Both the position numbers and the translations under genes were made by a program. 64,000 nucleotides of DNA, taken from positions 496,001 to 560,000 of the forward strand of contig JAHBVO010000002.1 in the NCBI GenBank assembly GCA_019637435.1. Reading direction: 5' to 3'. The DNA is from Candidatus Obscuribacterales bacterium. GTDB lineage: Bacteria > Cyanobacteriota > Vampirovibrionia > Obscuribacterales > Obscuribacteraceae. The notes under the pieces are model-generated. The model did not search any database. It was not told where the DNA came from and saw only the letters and a program-made list of their open reading frames with translations. Below, piece after piece: positions 1-10,400 of this stretch. Each line of letters opens with the position of its first letter. Within the stretch, counting starts at the first letter, position 1.

Positions 1-128
1 TCTACGATAAATGATGAAGAATACGAAACCACTGAAACGTGGTAAGAATCCCAATTACATAGGGAGACGTGGGGACCGAAACCTTTCGCGATTCCAATCC
101 CTGCTCGTTGTTTACTCTGTTTCATGTC

Positions 129-425
129 TTAGTCCCCTATCCTCGGGACCCTGAAGAAGGCTTTGTCATCGACTTCTTCGCTGTCCGGAGCCGTCTCCAT
201 CAGGCGCGCATGGCCCGGAGGTGGAACGACGACATCCTCTCGTAACACGTTAACAACAGGCAGGGCGTGCGACATGGGTTCAACACCGGTAGTGTCGACT
301 TTATCGAGTTGTCCGAAATATTCGATGATGCGGCTGAGCTGGTTGGTGTAAAGGCGCTTTTCATCTTCTGTTAGCGCCAGTCTGGCCAGCTTCGCGACAT
401 GCTCGACATCTTTGGAGGTGATCAT
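129..425 (-). CDS. gatC: Asp/Glu-tRNA amidotransferase subunit C
   Basis: This is the small subunit of the GatCAB amidotransferase, which converts Glu-tRNA(Gln) and Asp-tRNA(Asn) to Gln-tRNA and Asn-tRNA in the cytoplasm. The 98 residues match the usual family length of about 95-100. The N-terminus has the family pattern (VEHVAKLARLALTEDE), and the middle carries the QLDKVDT..VEPMSH segment typical of GatC, which wraps around GatA. No gatA or gatB is visible. The gene is divergent from the cation antiporter at 494, and its 3' side lies near the window edge, so a gatA partner could lie beyond it. The identification is firm. Confidence 0.93.
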   Translation of the reverse strand: MITSKDVEHVAKLARLALTEDEKRLYTNQLSRIIEYFGQLDKVDTTGVEPMSHALPVVNVLREDVVVPPPGHARLMETAPDSEEVDDKAFFRVPRIGD

Positions 426-493
426 CTCAAGTCCATGTTTAAGTTATGCCCGAACGCTTTCTGCTATTCTGCCATGAAGATTGTCTGGTGTGA

Positions 494-1570
494 ATGATGA
501 TTTTTGAACTTGGAATCCTGTTCGTCTCGCTGGTCGTGATAGTAGCGGCTGCGGAGCTCTTTACAAATGGTATTGAATGGCTTGGGCAGCGGCTTGAGCT
601 TAGCGAAGGCGTGGTCGGGAGTGTGCTTGCAGCCGTCGGGACTGCTTTGCCCGAAACCCTGATACCCATTGTTGCCGTCATATTTTTCGGACAACGGGAA
701 GGCGACGAGGTCGGAATCGGAGCGATAACCGGCGCTCCGTTTATGCTCTCAACCCTGACCCTTGGGCTTTGCGGGCTTGCTGGAATGAGCTTTGCGAAGA
801 GCGGAAAACGCGCCGCAGCGATCAACTACAACGAAGTAGTGATGTCTCGTGATTTGAAATTTTTTATCGTCGCCTACGCGATTGGTCTTATCACCGCGGC
901 TTTTGCGACGCACCAGACGGCGAAGTACATAATCGCGTTTCTTATATTGATGATCTATCCGTTGTATCTCTACCAGACTTTTCAGTCGTCCGGAGAGGTG
1001 GGTGAAGAGCCCGAAGCCCTCTATATTGACCGCATACTTAAGAAGGGTTCGAACAAACTGCGCTTTATCCTGCCGCAGGTTTTGCTCGGTCTTGCTGGTA
1101 TCGTAGGCGGTGCGTACTTTTTCGTCGAGTATATTCAGGACATTGCCGACGCGATAGGTTTCCCACCTCTAATTTTGTCTCTCATCGTCTGCCCGGTCGC
1201 CACCGAGCTTCCAGAAAAGGTGAACAGCATTCTCTGGGTTCGACAAGGGAAAGACACACTGGCTCTAGGCAATGTGACTGGTGCGATGGTTTTCCAGAGT
1301 TGTATTCCGGTTGCGTTCGGGGTCGCCTTCACCCCCTGGAACCTGGACATGGGAATTGTGATGACAGGGCTTGTGGCGATTGGTTCAGCCTCGCTTCTGT
1401 TACTGATGGTTAAAACCAAAAAGCTCAGCTTCAACTATCTGGCTTGCTGCGCGATTTTCTACGTCTGTGCTGTTACTGCTCTCATCACGCTTGACGTGCA
1501 CCTGGGCGGTCCAAAGCCGGAGACCGGTGTTATTCACCACGAAATCTCGCCCCAGCCAAGTGCGCAGTGA
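494..1570 (+). CDS. Na+/Ca2+ exchanger family antiporter
   Basis: Integral membrane cation antiporter of the CaCA (sodium/calcium exchanger) superfamily, 358 residues, with many hydrophobic segments. Two inverted alpha-repeats are visible. The first, near residues 35-60, contains GTALPETLIPIV; the second, near residues 215-255, contains CPVATELPEKVNS. The Pro-Glu pairs are the ion-binding signature of this family. A hydrophilic loop near residues 150-190 separates the halves. It probably exports Ca2+, but the ion cannot be read from the sequence. It stands alone, divergent from gatC and followed by an unrelated hypothetical gene. Confidence 0.88.
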   Translation: MMIFELGILFVSLVVIVAAAELFTNGIEWLGQRLELSEGVVGSVLAAVGTALPETLIPIVAVIFFGQREGDEVGIGAITGAPFMLSTLTLGLCGLAGMSFAKSGKRAAAINYNEVVMSRDLKFFIVAYAIGLITAAFATHQTAKYIIAFLILMIYPLYLYQTFQSSGEVGEEPEALYIDRILKKGSNKLRFILPQVLLGLAGIVGGAYFFVEYIQDIADAIGFPPLILSLIVCPVATELPEKVNSILWVRQGKDTLALGNVTGAMVFQSCIPVAFGVAFTPWNLDMGIVMTGLVAIGSASLLLLMVKTKKLSFNYLACCAIFYVCAVTALITLDVHLGGPKPETGVIHHEISPQPSAQ

Positions 1571-1644
1571 TCGAACTCACGTCAGGCAGAATAAACAGTT
1601 CGGCGCCGTGGCATAGTAATTAAAACTAGCTTGAGGGGCCTTTG

Positions 1645-2187
1645 ATGATCGTCGCCGCTTTCGAAGAGTGGTTTCAGAACACGAACGGATACATGGCAAA
1701 GGAATTTCTTTTCGATGACTTGTGGGCTCGAATCCAGCCTGCGATTGCGAACTGGGAGACGCGCGGTTATCAGGTTTGTGGTGCTTCTGAAGATAAACAG
1801 ACACTCGTGTTTCGCGATCAAATGAATCGGGGCTTGCGGCTGACGGAGTTGAACGCCGATGAGTTTCAATGTCTTCAGTATGTTGAAGATGTCGACTCTC
1901 ACGACTGGACCGTTTATGTATCCGAAGTTTCTAACCGCACATCAGGTTTTCTCCGAACGCAGGCCTGGTGCCGTATCGGTTTAAAACGAGTGGCTTTCCG
2001 GCAGTATTCTAATCAAGACGACGGCGCCGTCGCGCCGGAAGGAATGCATCGCGAGGTTGTTCTGACGCTGGCGGAAGAGGAAGGTCTTCGTCTGGAGGCG
2101 CTTGAGGGATGCTCCATCCAGGATATTGAAGAACGAATCGCGCTTGCCTATATGCGTCCGCAGCTAGCGGTTTTTGGTCAAGAGTAA
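1645..2187 (+). CDS. hypothetical protein, 180 aa
   Basis: I do not recognise this soluble protein. The frame could start at a TTG at 1642, but the ATG at 1645 is better placed behind a GAGGGG-like ribosome binding site near 1633-1638. An internal ATG at 1693 is another option. There is no signal peptide or membrane segment. The protein is acidic toward the end (LTLAEEEGLRLEALEG) and lacks cysteine clusters and nucleotide-binding motifs. It is followed after 14 bases by the convergent AI-2E family gene. It is a real gene by length and coding character, with function unknown. Confidence 0.6.
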   Translation: MIVAAFEEWFQNTNGYMAKEFLFDDLWARIQPAIANWETRGYQVCGASEDKQTLVFRDQMNRGLRLTELNADEFQCLQYVEDVDSHDWTVYVSEVSNRTSGFLRTQAWCRIGLKRVAFRQYSNQDDGAVAPEGMHREVVLTLAEEEGLRLEALEGCSIQDIEERIALAYMRPQLAVFGQE

Positions 2188-2201
2188 TTGAAAGCGCACT
2201 C

Positions 2202-3359
2202 TCAGGATGTGACGCTGTCCGGGTCGAAATTAACTTTCGGACCACTACCGTTTTTGTCGTCCTCAGCCGCCGAATCCGCAAGCTGCTCGCGGATTTCTGC
2301 GATTACCTCTTCCGGATTTTTTCCATCCGGTGGCTTGAACATATTCGAGTCGACATGAACCTGTTGTGAGTGATCTTGAGGTGGTGGCGGATAGCAGAAG
2401 TCTAAGATGAGCTTCACAGCTGCCGCGACCGGGATGGCTATCAACATACCTAGGGCACCTGCCAGCACCTCGCCGCAGATGACAGCGAAAATTATAGCGA
2501 GCGGATGCAGCTCGATAACATGCCCGACGAATTTCGGAATAACTACGTAATCCTCTGTTAGACGGGCGATCCAGTAACACAGAGCAATTAACAGACCGAC
2601 GTGAACGCCTTTTTGGGCGACGCCCACAATCACCGCCATTGATATCGCCAGTAGTGGCCCGAGCACCGGAACAATTTCAAGTACGCCGCTGAAGATTGCG
2701 ATCAGAAGCGCATATTTGATCTGAAATGCGAAGTGAAGGATTACATACGCGACCGTAGACATCAATAAAATGAGAAACAGTTGAGTGCGAATGTACTTAG
2801 CGACCATGACGTTTATCTGGCTCGATAACGTGACAACAGCCAGTCGTCGCTCTTCCGGCACAAAACGTAGAAGGAAACGGCCGACACTTTCGCTGTCCAT
2901 TATCAGGTAAATGGATGACACCACTGACACCAGAACATGGAGTAAGCTCTTGGAGAGAATTTCGGTCAAGTGAACGAGTTCTTCCGGCTTGCCGAGCCAG
3001 GTTTCAAGGTTTATCACAATGTCACTGGAAATGGTTTGAACATCCATTTGCCAGTTGAAGGTCGTCGACAATTGTTCGAGCAGTTTCGTGACGATTGCAT
3101 GTCTGTCTTCAAACAGAGTTGCCGCCTGGTCGATGAGCAAGCCGCCAAAGAGGCGGCTGAGAAGTATCATTGTGCCGAGAAAAGCCAGATAGATTCCAGC
3201 GACGGCAAAATGGCGAGGCATTTTGCAAGTCGTGCTCACAAAGCGGACGAGCGGCAGCAAGAGATAAGCCAAAATTCCTCCGACTATGAACGGAGGAAAT
3301 ACCTCTCGTACAAGATAGAGGAACCAAAGTAGACCAAAAATTGCCAGCCATCTAAGCAT
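2202..3359 (-). CDS. AI-2E family (PerM-like) membrane protein
   Basis: Member of the AI-2E/PerM transporter family (UPF0118), 385 residues, with about seven to eight hydrophobic segments. The N-terminus carries two adjacent helices (LRWLAIFGLLWFLYLVREV and the following FIVGGILAYLLLPLVRF). The C-terminal half has the family's conserved GVLEIVPVLGPLLA and IELHPLAIIFAVICG stretches. After the last helix, about 60 polar residues form a cytoplasmic tail. Members export small molecules or act as Na+/H+ antiporters, so the substrate cannot be assigned. It lies downstream of the 3-hydroxyacyl-CoA dehydrogenase gene on the same strand, separated by the large hairpin at 3404-3470, so it is probably a separate transcript. 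Confidence 0.87.
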   Translation of the reverse strand: MLRWLAIFGLLWFLYLVREVFPPFIVGGILAYLLLPLVRFVSTTCKMPRHFAVAGIYLAFLGTMILLSRLFGGLLIDQAATLFEDRHAIVTKLLEQLSTTFNWQMDVQTISSDIVINLETWLGKPEELVHLTEILSKSLLHVLVSVVSSIYLIMDSESVGRFLLRFVPEERRLAVVTLSSQINVMVAKYIRTQLFLILLMSTVAYVILHFAFQIKYALLIAIFSGVLEIVPVLGPLLAISMAVIVGVAQKGVHVGLLIALCYWIARLTEDYVVIPKFVGHVIELHPLAIIFAVICGEVLAGALGMLIAIPVAAAVKLILDFCYPPPPQDHSQQVHVDSNMFKPPDGKNPEEVIAEIREQLADSAAEDDKNGSGPKVNFDPDSVTS

Positions 3360-3403
3360 ATACAGGTTCTACCCACAGGCTGTCTGAAGTAACGTAGGTG
3401 TTG

Positions 3404-3470
3404 AACAGCCGTCGCTGGCGGCAATTTCAGCAAGAAAATTTCTGAAATTCTGACACTCGCGACGGCTGTT
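3404..3470. repeat. nested inverted repeat, likely terminator
   Basis: A perfect 12-bp inverted repeat (3404-3415 with 3459-3470, AACAGCCGTCGC and its complement) encloses a second perfect 8-bp inverted repeat (3423-3430 with 3442-3449, AATTTCAG and its complement). It sits 6 bases after the stop of the minus-strand dehydrogenase gene and before the AI-2E gene. As RNA it would fold into a long two-tier hairpin. There is no strong U-run after the outer stem on either strand, so it may be a factor-dependent terminator, an mRNA-stabilising structure or a small mobile palindromic element. Confidence 0.7.
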
Positions 3471-3476
3471 ATCTGA

Positions 3477-4721
3477 CTATCTGACGGCCATTTGCTTCGG
3501 TTCGAGCTCAGAGAAGTTTTCAACTTTTGCTCGCACCAGTTTCTTCAAATACCACGAAGGTCTGAAGCGCTCGCCGAGTTCCTTATGGTGTGCGTTGATT
3601 TCAGTCAAGCACCATTCGAGACCTTTCTCCTGAGCGATTTTCAGCAATCCGCCTTTCATGCCGCAGCCGAATTCCATTCCCGTATCGACGTCAGCCGGCG
3701 TGACCACTTCTTCTTGGAGTGCGTACATCGCTTCGTTGAACATTGGAAGAATAATTCTGTGGGCGTCGACTTTCTTGCTGGATTTGCGGACTTTGCCGTC
3801 AGCATTGAGTTCCTTGATAATCTCTTCGAGCTTCGGATTGGTTTTCTTTGCTTCGCCTTTTTGAGGAACGGCGCCTTGTTCGTGCAAGTAGAAACCGCTT
3901 CCGCTCTTCTGTCCGAGGCAACCGGCCGCGACAAGTTTGTCAAGCAGGGGCGACGATTCGAAGCGCGGTCCATATTCGTTATAAAGGAATTTGTTGACGT
4001 GAGCGCAGACGTCGAGACCGGTCATGTCGAACAATGCCAGCGGTCCCATCGGCATTCCGAATTGAACCATCATGTCATCGATTTCTTGCGGTGTTGCGCC
4101 TTCTTGCAACGCCCAGAGCGCTTCATTCATGTATGGGAAAAGCAGTCTGTTGACAAGGAAGCCCGGGCATTCCTTCACTCTGACCGGAGTTTTCTTCATT
4201 ACATCTTTGGTGAGTGCCATTGCGTGTTTAATCGTCTCTTCGCTGGTCTTGACGCCAGGAATTACTTCGACCAACTTCATCACCTGTGCCGGATTGAAGA
4301 AGTGCATGCCTAGCACTTTCTCCGGGCGCTTGGTTGCCGCGGCGATTTCTGATATCGAAAGCGCTGAGGTATTCGATGCAAGAAGTGTGTGAGCTGGGCA
4401 AATCATGTCGAGCGTTTTGAAGATTTCAAGCTTGACATCGATTTCTTCCAGTGCGGCTTCGATTACGATATCCGGCTCACCGAGCTCGTCATAGCTGGTA
4501 GTGCCGCGTACTTTCGAGAAGAGGCGATCTGCGTCTTCCTGTGTCATTGTTCCTTTTTTGACACGAGAGTCGTACATTCTTTTGATGTTTTTAAGGCCGC
4601 GTTCGACGAATTCGTCTTTCACATCCTTCAGTACGACTTCAATGCCAGCCTGGCTGAGCACTTGCGCGATTCCGCTTCCCATCGCGCCGGCGCCAATAAC
4701 TGTAGCTCTTTCAAACTTCAT
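3477..4721 (-). CDS. 3-hydroxyacyl-CoA dehydrogenase
   Basis: NAD-dependent oxidation of 3-hydroxyacyl-CoA to 3-ketoacyl-CoA in fatty acid beta-oxidation or a related acyl-CoA pathway; cytoplasmic, 414 residues. The Rossmann motif GAGAMGSGIAQ is at residues 11-21, and the catalytic His lies in GMHFFNPAQ near residue 140. Two C-terminal 3HCDH domains follow (PGFLVNRLLFPYMNEA near 190, then RIILPMFNEAMYALQ near 325). It resembles the dehydrogenase half of FadB without the hydratase half. The start at 4721 is chosen because GAGGG lies about 8 bases upstream; an in-frame start at 4739 is less well placed. The crotonase gene at 45.7 kb is a possible partner, but it is not adjacent. Confidence 0.92.
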   Translation of the reverse strand: MKFERATVIGAGAMGSGIAQVLSQAGIEVVLKDVKDEFVERGLKNIKRMYDSRVKKGTMTQEDADRLFSKVRGTTSYDELGEPDIVIEAALEEIDVKLEIFKTLDMICPAHTLLASNTSALSISEIAAATKRPEKVLGMHFFNPAQVMKLVEVIPGVKTSEETIKHAMALTKDVMKKTPVRVKECPGFLVNRLLFPYMNEALWALQEGATPQEIDDMMVQFGMPMGPLALFDMTGLDVCAHVNKFLYNEYGPRFESSPLLDKLVAAGCLGQKSGSGFYLHEQGAVPQKGEAKKTNPKLEEIIKELNADGKVRKSSKKVDAHRIILPMFNEAMYALQEEVVTPADVDTGMEFGCGMKGGLLKIAQEKGLEWCLTEINAHHKELGERFRPSWYLKKLVRAKVENFSELEPKQMAVR

Positions 4722-4851
4722 TTGAATGCCCTCACGCATTGATCTTTCACTAGATTCGCCATGCTAGCATGTACGGGAACAAACACCTTGCATATCAATG
4801 TTTGTTTCCCTTTTCACTAATCACGCGAAGCCAAGGTACGGGTGGGGTTGT

Positions 4852-6324
4852 ATGGCACTTGCTGCGAATTTACTGAGACGAGTTCCAAACGTTGCTGAGG
4901 ATCTGGAAGACCAGGCTCCAAAGCATTTGGGTTGGTTGATGCTGACCGGTTTGGGAATCGGTGCCACCATTGGTGCTGGCATCTTCGCGATGCCTGGAAT
5001 TATTGCAGGCAAGGCCGGACCGGCTGGGGCTCTGTCGTTCCTGCTTACCGGACTTATCGTTTTAATTGTCGCTATCTGCTATGAGAAGTTTTCCCGCCAC
5101 ATGCCTCATGGTGTGTCGGCATACAGTTACGTGTACACTTCAATCGGTGAGGTGGTAGCGTGGGTGGTGGCGTTCGGTTTGTTCATGGAATACAGCTTCG
5201 GCGCAGCCGCTGTGGCGATCGCTTGGAGTGTTTATCTTCAAACCGCTTGTGGCTATGAGTTGCCGAAATTCTGGACCGGTTCTCAAATAGAAACTACAAC
5301 CGCGGCTGTGTTAGACCCAAGTGGTGCTGTAATTACGCCGGCGATCACCGAGTTTCATTTCGGGATAAACTTCGTCGCCATCCTGGTTGTCGCAGTTATT
5401 ACTCTCATTCTGATGTATGGCGGGGTGAGCAAATCGGCGAAGTTGAACTTCGCGCTGGTCGTTCTAAAAATGGCGCTGCTTGCGATCTTCCTGTGTGCCG
5501 GAATTCCTCACGTCAATCCGGCTAACTGGCAGCCGTTTATGCCCAAAGGTTGGGACGGCGTCCTGCAAGGCGCAGCTGTCGCGGTTTTCCCGTACGTCGG
5601 TTTTGACGCGCTCTACACATTCGCTCGTGAATCGAAGAGCCAAAAGGATACAACGAGAGGAACGTTTCTCTGCGTGGGAATCGTAGCGCTCCTGTATGTA
5701 GCGGTGATGGCTGTTGCGACCGGTCTTGCCCCCTGCTTCTTCGATGGAGATCCGAATAAACCGAATCCGTTGTTCGTCGGTTCCGAAGCTGCGGCACCAC
5801 TGGCGAAGCTGCTTTCGGCAGCGGGTGAAACATGGACTGCAAAACTTATCGCCGCTGGTGCTGTTCTCGGTATCTTCAACGTCCTTTTGGTTCTATGTAT
5901 GGGCGGACCGAGAATCTTCAGGAACATGTCGGAAGACGGTTTGCTTCCAGCGATATTTAAAAAGTCGCACCTCGGAAATCCGACATTCGGAATTCTTTTG
6001 AATGGCATTCTTGTTGCCGCTTTTGCAGGCTTCATGCCGTTTGGCGAGATTGCAGATATGATGGTTCTAGGCACGCTGATCGCATTCATCTTCGTTTGCT
6101 TCGGTGCGATGAGAATGAAACTCGTCAATCCGCTTCTCGCGATTCTCGGTATGGTCGGTTGTTCTATTCTGGCTGCTAAACTCAATCCTATAGTTTTAAA
6201 CGCCTACGCAATCACCTGCCCGATTGGTCTTATCATCTATGCTGCTTATGGGTATAGAAACAGCAAGTTGCACAAGCAGGGCGTTGAAGGAGCGCTTGCT
6301 AAGCAGCCCGACCCGGTTCCCTAA
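4852..6324 (+). CDS. APC family amino acid permease
   Basis: Proton-coupled amino acid transporter of the amino acid/polyamine/organocation superfamily, closest in layout to the cationic amino acid transporter (CAT) group. It has 490 residues and about 12-14 membrane helices. The helix 1 signature is GIGATIGAGIFAMPG, followed by GPAGALSFLLTG. The start at 4852 is preferred because GGGTGGGG lies just upstream; the frame also opens at 4798 but has no site there. The substrate is uncertain, probably a basic or neutral amino acid. The gene converges on, and overlaps by 4 bases with, the metalloprotease-like gene that follows. Confidence 0.88.
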   Translation: MALAANLLRRVPNVAEDLEDQAPKHLGWLMLTGLGIGATIGAGIFAMPGIIAGKAGPAGALSFLLTGLIVLIVAICYEKFSRHMPHGVSAYSYVYTSIGEVVAWVVAFGLFMEYSFGAAAVAIAWSVYLQTACGYELPKFWTGSQIETTTAAVLDPSGAVITPAITEFHFGINFVAILVVAVITLILMYGGVSKSAKLNFALVVLKMALLAIFLCAGIPHVNPANWQPFMPKGWDGVLQGAAVAVFPYVGFDALYTFARESKSQKDTTRGTFLCVGIVALLYVAVMAVATGLAPCFFDGDPNKPNPLFVGSEAAAPLAKLLSAAGETWTAKLIAAGAVLGIFNVLLVLCMGGPRIFRNMSEDGLLPAIFKKSHLGNPTFGILLNGILVAAFAGFMPFGEIADMMVLGTLIAFIFVCFGAMRMKLVNPLLAILGMVGCSILAAKLNPIVLNAYAITCPIGLIIYAAYGYRNSKLHKQGVEGALAKQPDPVP

Positions 6325-7391
6325 TTTTTCTTTGGGGAAACAGCGTCCAGTCGTTTCTCAATCACCTTTTTCGTGAGCGGAAAGCTGGCATCGACCATAT
6401 CGGTGGTCTTGTCCTTGGCGCCGGAACGACCGCCGAACTTCGCACACATAAGCTCTGCAAAACATTCGTGAGGACCGCGAACATCTTTCTGAAGATAGTA
6501 TGCAATTTTGCTGCGCACATAATCATCGCGAATTTGCCCACAATCTAATAGATAAGCGTGCTTGTACTCTTCGGTTTCCGAGATGGTGCCCATGTAGTAA
6601 TCGATGGCGTGACCTAGTTCGTGATGAAGAGTGCCGATCGGATCGTCCACTCTGTCCCAGTCGAAGCCATTTCCAATCGTGTATTCGCACACGACGATGC
6701 CGCCGGAATAAAACATTCCAGGACAATCTTTATACGTGTGTCCTTCCATATAGCCTGCTGGTTGCTGATTCTCCATGCCAGGTTCTTTGTCGACCATGGT
6801 AGGGGTGAGCCAGATTTTGCACCTTACCTTTTTCAACAATTCAGGCGGATACTCGCGCAATGCTGTTTTGGCCTGGTCGACGAGGGTCGCGGAAACCTGG
6901 GGACGATTTTTCAGCGGTGGTACGATTTTAAGAATGTCGTCAACAACATCACTACTGGAGCGGGTTGACCCGCTGCGTACAGCAACGGATGATCCAGTTG
7001 ATCTCCCCTCCGCGAATTTTTTCGTTCCAAAAACTGCGTAAGATGGGTCGTTAAGATGTTGCGAGTACTGCCGGTCAGATCGTTTCAAAAACTCTTTTAT
7101 CTCGTAACCCTTGCGGCTTGATGGGAACGTGCGAACCACGTACCAATAGGCACGCATCGCCTCGTCTGTTTTCCTCTGCATGTTGAGGCAATTTGCGTAG
7201 TAGACGTAAGCGTCGACATTGTCCGGAGTGAGGCTGGTTATCTTGTAGAACGCATCACCAGCGCGCACGTAATCTTTCTGTTTATAAACCTGGAGAGCGA
7301 GTTGGTAGACATCCTGAGACGCTGCCGGCAGGCTCTGCAACAGAGTAAAAGCTAGAAATAATAGAGTGAACTTAGTCGACCGTCGAGTCAT
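6321..7391 (-). CDS. secreted TPR protein with HExxH metalloprotease-like domain
   Basis: Exported protein of 356 residues. The start at 7391 is chosen because GAGGT precedes it and because it puts a signal peptide at the very N-terminus (RRSTKFTLLFLAFTLLQ, cleavage near AAS-QD). Residues 25-110 resemble two or three tetratricopeptide repeats (YVRAGDAFYKITSLTPDNVD, then AMRAYWYVVRTFPSS). Near residue 270 the sequence LHHELGHAIDYYMG contains an HELGH zinc site, and a possible third ligand lies in HECFAELMCAKFGG. That layout suits a gluzincin-type peptidase. The substrate is unknown. It is followed by polA on the same strand, with 58 bases between the genes. Confidence 0.7.
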   Translation of the reverse strand: MTRRSTKFTLLFLAFTLLQSLPAASQDVYQLALQVYKQKDYVRAGDAFYKITSLTPDNVDAYVYYANCLNMQRKTDEAMRAYWYVVRTFPSSRKGYEIKEFLKRSDRQYSQHLNDPSYAVFGTKKFAEGRSTGSSVAVRSGSTRSSSDVVDDILKIVPPLKNRPQVSATLVDQAKTALREYPPELLKKVRCKIWLTPTMVDKEPGMENQQPAGYMEGHTYKDCPGMFYSGGIVVCEYTIGNGFDWDRVDDPIGTLHHELGHAIDYYMGTISETEEYKHAYLLDCGQIRDDYVRSKIAYYLQKDVRGPHECFAELMCAKFGGRSGAKDKTTDMVDASFPLTKKVIEKRLDAVSPKKN

Positions 7392-7449
7392 CAACCTACC
7401 TCGTCGCACCGATTTTATATTCCCGAATTGGCGGATCGCCAAGCCCGAT

Positions 7450-10400
7450 TTATTTTGCGTCTAGCCAATTTTTCCCGGAGCCGACGTCCACCTTGAGCGG
7501 CGCCTTTAGCGGTTGACCAAGTTCCATAGCCTTTCTTACGAGGTCTTTAGTCGCTTCCAGTTCGTCATTTGGAACTTCGAGAACCAGTTCATCGTGAACC
7601 TGTAAAACCAATTTCGCCTTGCTGCCGGTTTCAATCAGCTTGCGATCGAGTTCAAGCATCGCGAGCTTCATCAAGTCGGCGGCGCTTCCTTGAAGGGGTG
7701 CGTTGCATGCGGCTCTCTCATCGGCTCGACGAACACCGGTGTTTCGATCATGCAGATGTGTGAAGTATCTCCTTCGTCCCCACAGCGTGCTTACGAAATT
7801 ATTCGCGCGCGCTTCTTCAACGGTTTTCGTCATGAATACTTTGACCTTAGGCAGGCGCGCAAAGTATTTGTCGATAAACGTTTGTGCTTCCTTGGTGGAG
7901 ATGCCCAGGCTCTGCGCAGTCGCAAAAGGTCCTTGCTGGTAAATCAACGCAAAGTTCAAAGTCTTTCCAACACCGCGCATTTCGGTATCAACTTTCTCGA
8001 TCGGGACGTCGAAAATTTCCATCGCGGTTCTTGCGTGAATGTCTTGATTCTTTTCGAAGGCGTCAATTAGCGTCTCATCACCGGACATATGAGCGAGCAT
8101 GCGTAATTCTATTTGTGAATAATCTGCTGTTATCAAACTGGAGTCGGGGCTTCCAGTGATAAACGCGCCTCTGATTTTTCGTCCCATTTCCGTGCGTATT
8201 GGAATATTCTGCAGGTTGGGGTTACTGCTCGACAGGCGTCCCGTCGCCGCGACAGTCTGGTTGAACTCGCCATGCAAGCGGTTATCGTACTCCAGTATTT
8301 CTTTCGGCAATGCGTCGACATAAGTCGAACGCAGTTTCGTCAGGTGGCGATAATCAAGGATTTTGGGAACGATAATGTGCTCATCTTTGAGGGCATCAAG
8401 TACGGAAGCGTCCGTTGAATAGCCCGTTCCGCCTTTCGTTTTCGCTTTCGTCTTCAAACCGAGTTGGTCGAATAAAACTTTCTGCAGCTGTTGGGTCGAG
8501 TTGATGTTGAAAGAATAGCCGGAGATATCGTAAATTTCGCGCTCTAAGCGCGTCAGTTCGATCGACATCTCGTCCGACAGCTTGCGCAGATATTCTTTGT
8601 CTAGCGCAACGCCATTTTGTTCCATCTTCGCCAGCACTGTTGATAGTGGCAAATCCATCTGATAAAGCAGGTAGCGTTGCTCATCGTCGAACAGCGCCGC
8701 GTAGTAGCGCGCAAGTTCCAAACCGAGACGGGCATCGTCGGCTGCAAAGGGAGCGACTTTCTCGACAGGCAGCATGGCTATCTCGAAAGTTTTCTTTCCG
8801 CCTGCAAGCGCATCGCTAATTGTGCTTATGAAGTAGTTGAAGACTGCTTCTGCTTGATCCTTTAGCGATTGGCGACTGTCCGGATTCTTGATGTAGCTTG
8901 CCAGCATCGAATCGCCCACAAGAGGAGCCATGGTCATTCCAGCCCTGAACAGAATATTTAACTGTTGTTTGGCGTTGTGGGCGATCTTCCCAATTTTTGG
9001 ATCCTCGATAATCACCTTGAGTTTATCTGCCACCATATCCGGTGCGAGCTGGTTGACTCCGAGATAGCGATGGCGAACCGGAACGTATGCCGTTTTTAAA
9101 TCGGTAATACCGGAAGTGGCGCTTGCAGAAAGCGATCCATCCTCTTCCAGTTTTAATCCGTTGCCCCAGGCGAATGCCCATCCAATGATTTCTGTATCGA
9201 GAGAATTGGCGCCATCAACTTTCAGTTCGATTGAAATCACTTCTTGCTTTGCAAGTGTGGAAACGAGTTGATTGAGTTGTTCTTCGGTGGTGATAATGTC
9301 GGGAACTGGTTGCGCTGTCAGTTTCGGCAGGTCAATAGACGGTTCGACTACTGTGACTGTTGAAACTTCGATTTTGAGCTGAGTCGTTTCATCATCGCTC
9401 TCTTCGGTTTCCAAACCTTGGGGCAACTCTCTGCCGGTAGCGTCTGCGAATGTCATCGGCATGACTTCAATGTCGTTGATGATCGCTTTCAGTTTTTTCT
9501 CGAGTTCTTTTTTGTCCTGACCCTTCTCTGAGAACGACGTGGCAAGACAGATCGGAAGACGATTAATGAGGTTTCGGAATTGAAGGCTCTTGAAAAACTT
9601 GCCGGCTTCCTGAAGGTCGGGCATCGTCAATTTGCAGGCGTCATAATCCATATCGATTGGAACATCCAGCACAATGCGAGCAAGATGCTGGCTGGCGAAA
9701 GCAACTTCGCGTCCTTCGATCAGCTTTGCTTTAACGGCTTTGGCTGTAAGTTCTTCGACGTGCTCATAAACGGACTCGAGCGTTTTGTATTGGGTCAGCA
9801 GTTTTACGGCGGTTACAGGACCGATTCCTTTGACGCCTGGAATGTTGTCTGAAACATCACCGCACAATGCTTTGTAGTCGATTATTTGTTCGGGCCAGAC
9901 GCCCATTTTCGCAAACACCTCCGGTTTCTTATAAGTAACCAGACCGTTCTTGCCGGGCATCATAACTTCAATCAGGCCATCGGCATCGTCGAGCAATTGG
10001 AACGAATCTTTGTCCCCGGTCAGGATAACGACACGCCTCCCGTCCCGGGCCGCGCGTTTGGCGATCGTTCCAATCACGTCATCAGCTTCGTATCCAGGTA
10101 GTTCCAGAATCGGGATGTTTAGAGCTTCGACGCCGCGTTTAATTAGAGGCCATTGAACTTTCAGATCGTCAGGCATCTCTTGCCGATTAGCCTTGTATTC
10201 TGAATAGTTTTCGTGACGAAACGTTGGTCCGGCTACGTCAAAACTTATCGCCAACATGTGCGGCGCGAGTTTATCAATCATGTCGAACAGGGACATGAAG
10301 AAACCCATCACCGCCCATGTCGGAACGCCTGTTTTGGTGCGCATTCCTGTGGTCAGGAGTGCGAAGAATGAGCGATAAGCCAACGAGCTTCCATCGACCA

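Noticed and set aside
1..125. Minus-strand frame from ATG at 125, open to the left window edge
   Set aside because: Only 41 codons visible, no ribosome binding site, and the residues do not resemble GatA or any gene; probably chance.
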